DNA from: Anthostomella pinea
Taxonomy: Eukaryota; Ascomycota; Sordariomycetes; Xylariales; Xylariaceae
Length of the DNA stretch: 64,000 bases
Direction: 5' to 3'
Assembly (NCBI GenBank): GCA_963556695.1
Contig: CAUWAG010000007.1
Location: 1,984,001-2,048,000 of the forward strand
Positions within the stretch are counted from its first letter, which is position 1; each line of letters starts with the position of its first letter. The notes under the pieces were generated by a model. The model was not told the DNA's origin and ran no database searches. It saw only the letters and a list, made by a program, of their open reading frames with translations. A program made the translations under genes and the position numbers. This document shows, one piece after another, positions 63,493 to 64,000 of the stretch.

Positions 63493-64000
63493 CGCGCTGG
63501 GGCGTGGTACTTCGCGTTACAGCCGAATCAATCCCAGAGATTCTAGCTTCGACTAAGGCGTGACGACACCGCGAATGACAAGGTATACGACCGATGATTG
63601 ATAACTGGGGGATATTGGTACTAGGCTTTACGGAGAAAGGAACATGACCATCAAGACAGAGCGGGCGGTATTCAACAAAGGCGAGAGGTTGGCGCTGGGA
63701 GTGGGATGTTTCCGTCACCTCCCATACGATCAAAGAGACATCAAAGGAGATCGATCTATTATTTTTGGTAACCTGAGACCCTCTTTGGCTTTGTTCTTCG
63801 CTCGTCTTGGGATAACAATCATAGTCTTCAATGCATGCTACCAGAAATCATTCCTATTCTGCGAAATCATTTAACCATTGGCCTAGGGCCGTGCTGAGAA
63901 CATACGGAGAACTGAGTCTTGCGGAATACTCATGCTTCGTACCCTCACAAATGTATGGAACGCACGTAGGTAATATACACACCAATGTCGTAAGATGCTA
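63493..64000. other. Right edge, nothing recognised
   Basis: The stretch holds the upstream region of the six-exon minus-strand gene. The short frames present have no family resemblance. Confidence 0.4.

Overview
The window is from a filamentous ascomycete (Pezizomycotina). The genes have short introns with GTAAGT-like donors, CTAAC/CTGAC branch sites and CAG/TAG acceptors. Families typical of this group are present: an NRPS-like A-T-R-R reductase, a copper-fist regulator, a fungal amidoligase-like protein and small cysteine-containing secreted proteins. Repeats carry C-to-T/G-to-A damage of the RIP type, and gene-poor AT-rich blocks alternate with GC-balanced gene-bearing DNA. I cannot name the species.

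Left part (1-13,000) is repeat-dominated. It begins inside the 3' end of a PIF1-type helicase. A long, RIP-damaged non-LTR retrotransposon (LINE) follows, with a gag-like ORF1 and an ORF2 carrying endonuclease, reverse transcriptase, RNase H and a CCHC knuckle. Next comes a 578-bp tRNA-headed SINE whose 3' end is homologous to the LINE 3' end, then a broken zinc-finger ORF, a solo LTR with a 5-bp target duplication, and an AT-rich block.

Central part (13,000-46,000) holds the conserved genes: a four-domain carboxylate reductase of the glycine-betaine-reductase type (minus); the TATA-binding protein, whose stop codon is followed by 51 further in-frame sense codons; a sarcosine/pipecolate-oxidase-like flavoprotein (minus); an SR140/U2SURP-like splicing factor; a divergent copper-fist transcription factor; a charged, probably nuclear RS-type protein; and a TDA3-like flavoprotein. 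Long stretches between them hold no gene I can support. A 133-bp LINE-tail insertion with an 18-bp target duplication lies at 43.65 kb.

Right part (46,000-64,000) is accessory. It has a secreted candidate effector immediately next to a second, 5'-truncated LINE copy (18-bp target duplication), a frameshifted amidoligase-like gene, a 3-kb AT-rich block with solo LTRs (one the inverted partner of the LTR at 10.7 kb), a 65-residue six-cysteine secreted protein, a P-loop sulfotransferase-like gene and a six-exon gene of unknown function. Retrotransposition, RIP-like mutation and rapidly evolving secreted genes occur together here, as in the repeat-rich compartments of many plant- or insect-associated fungi.
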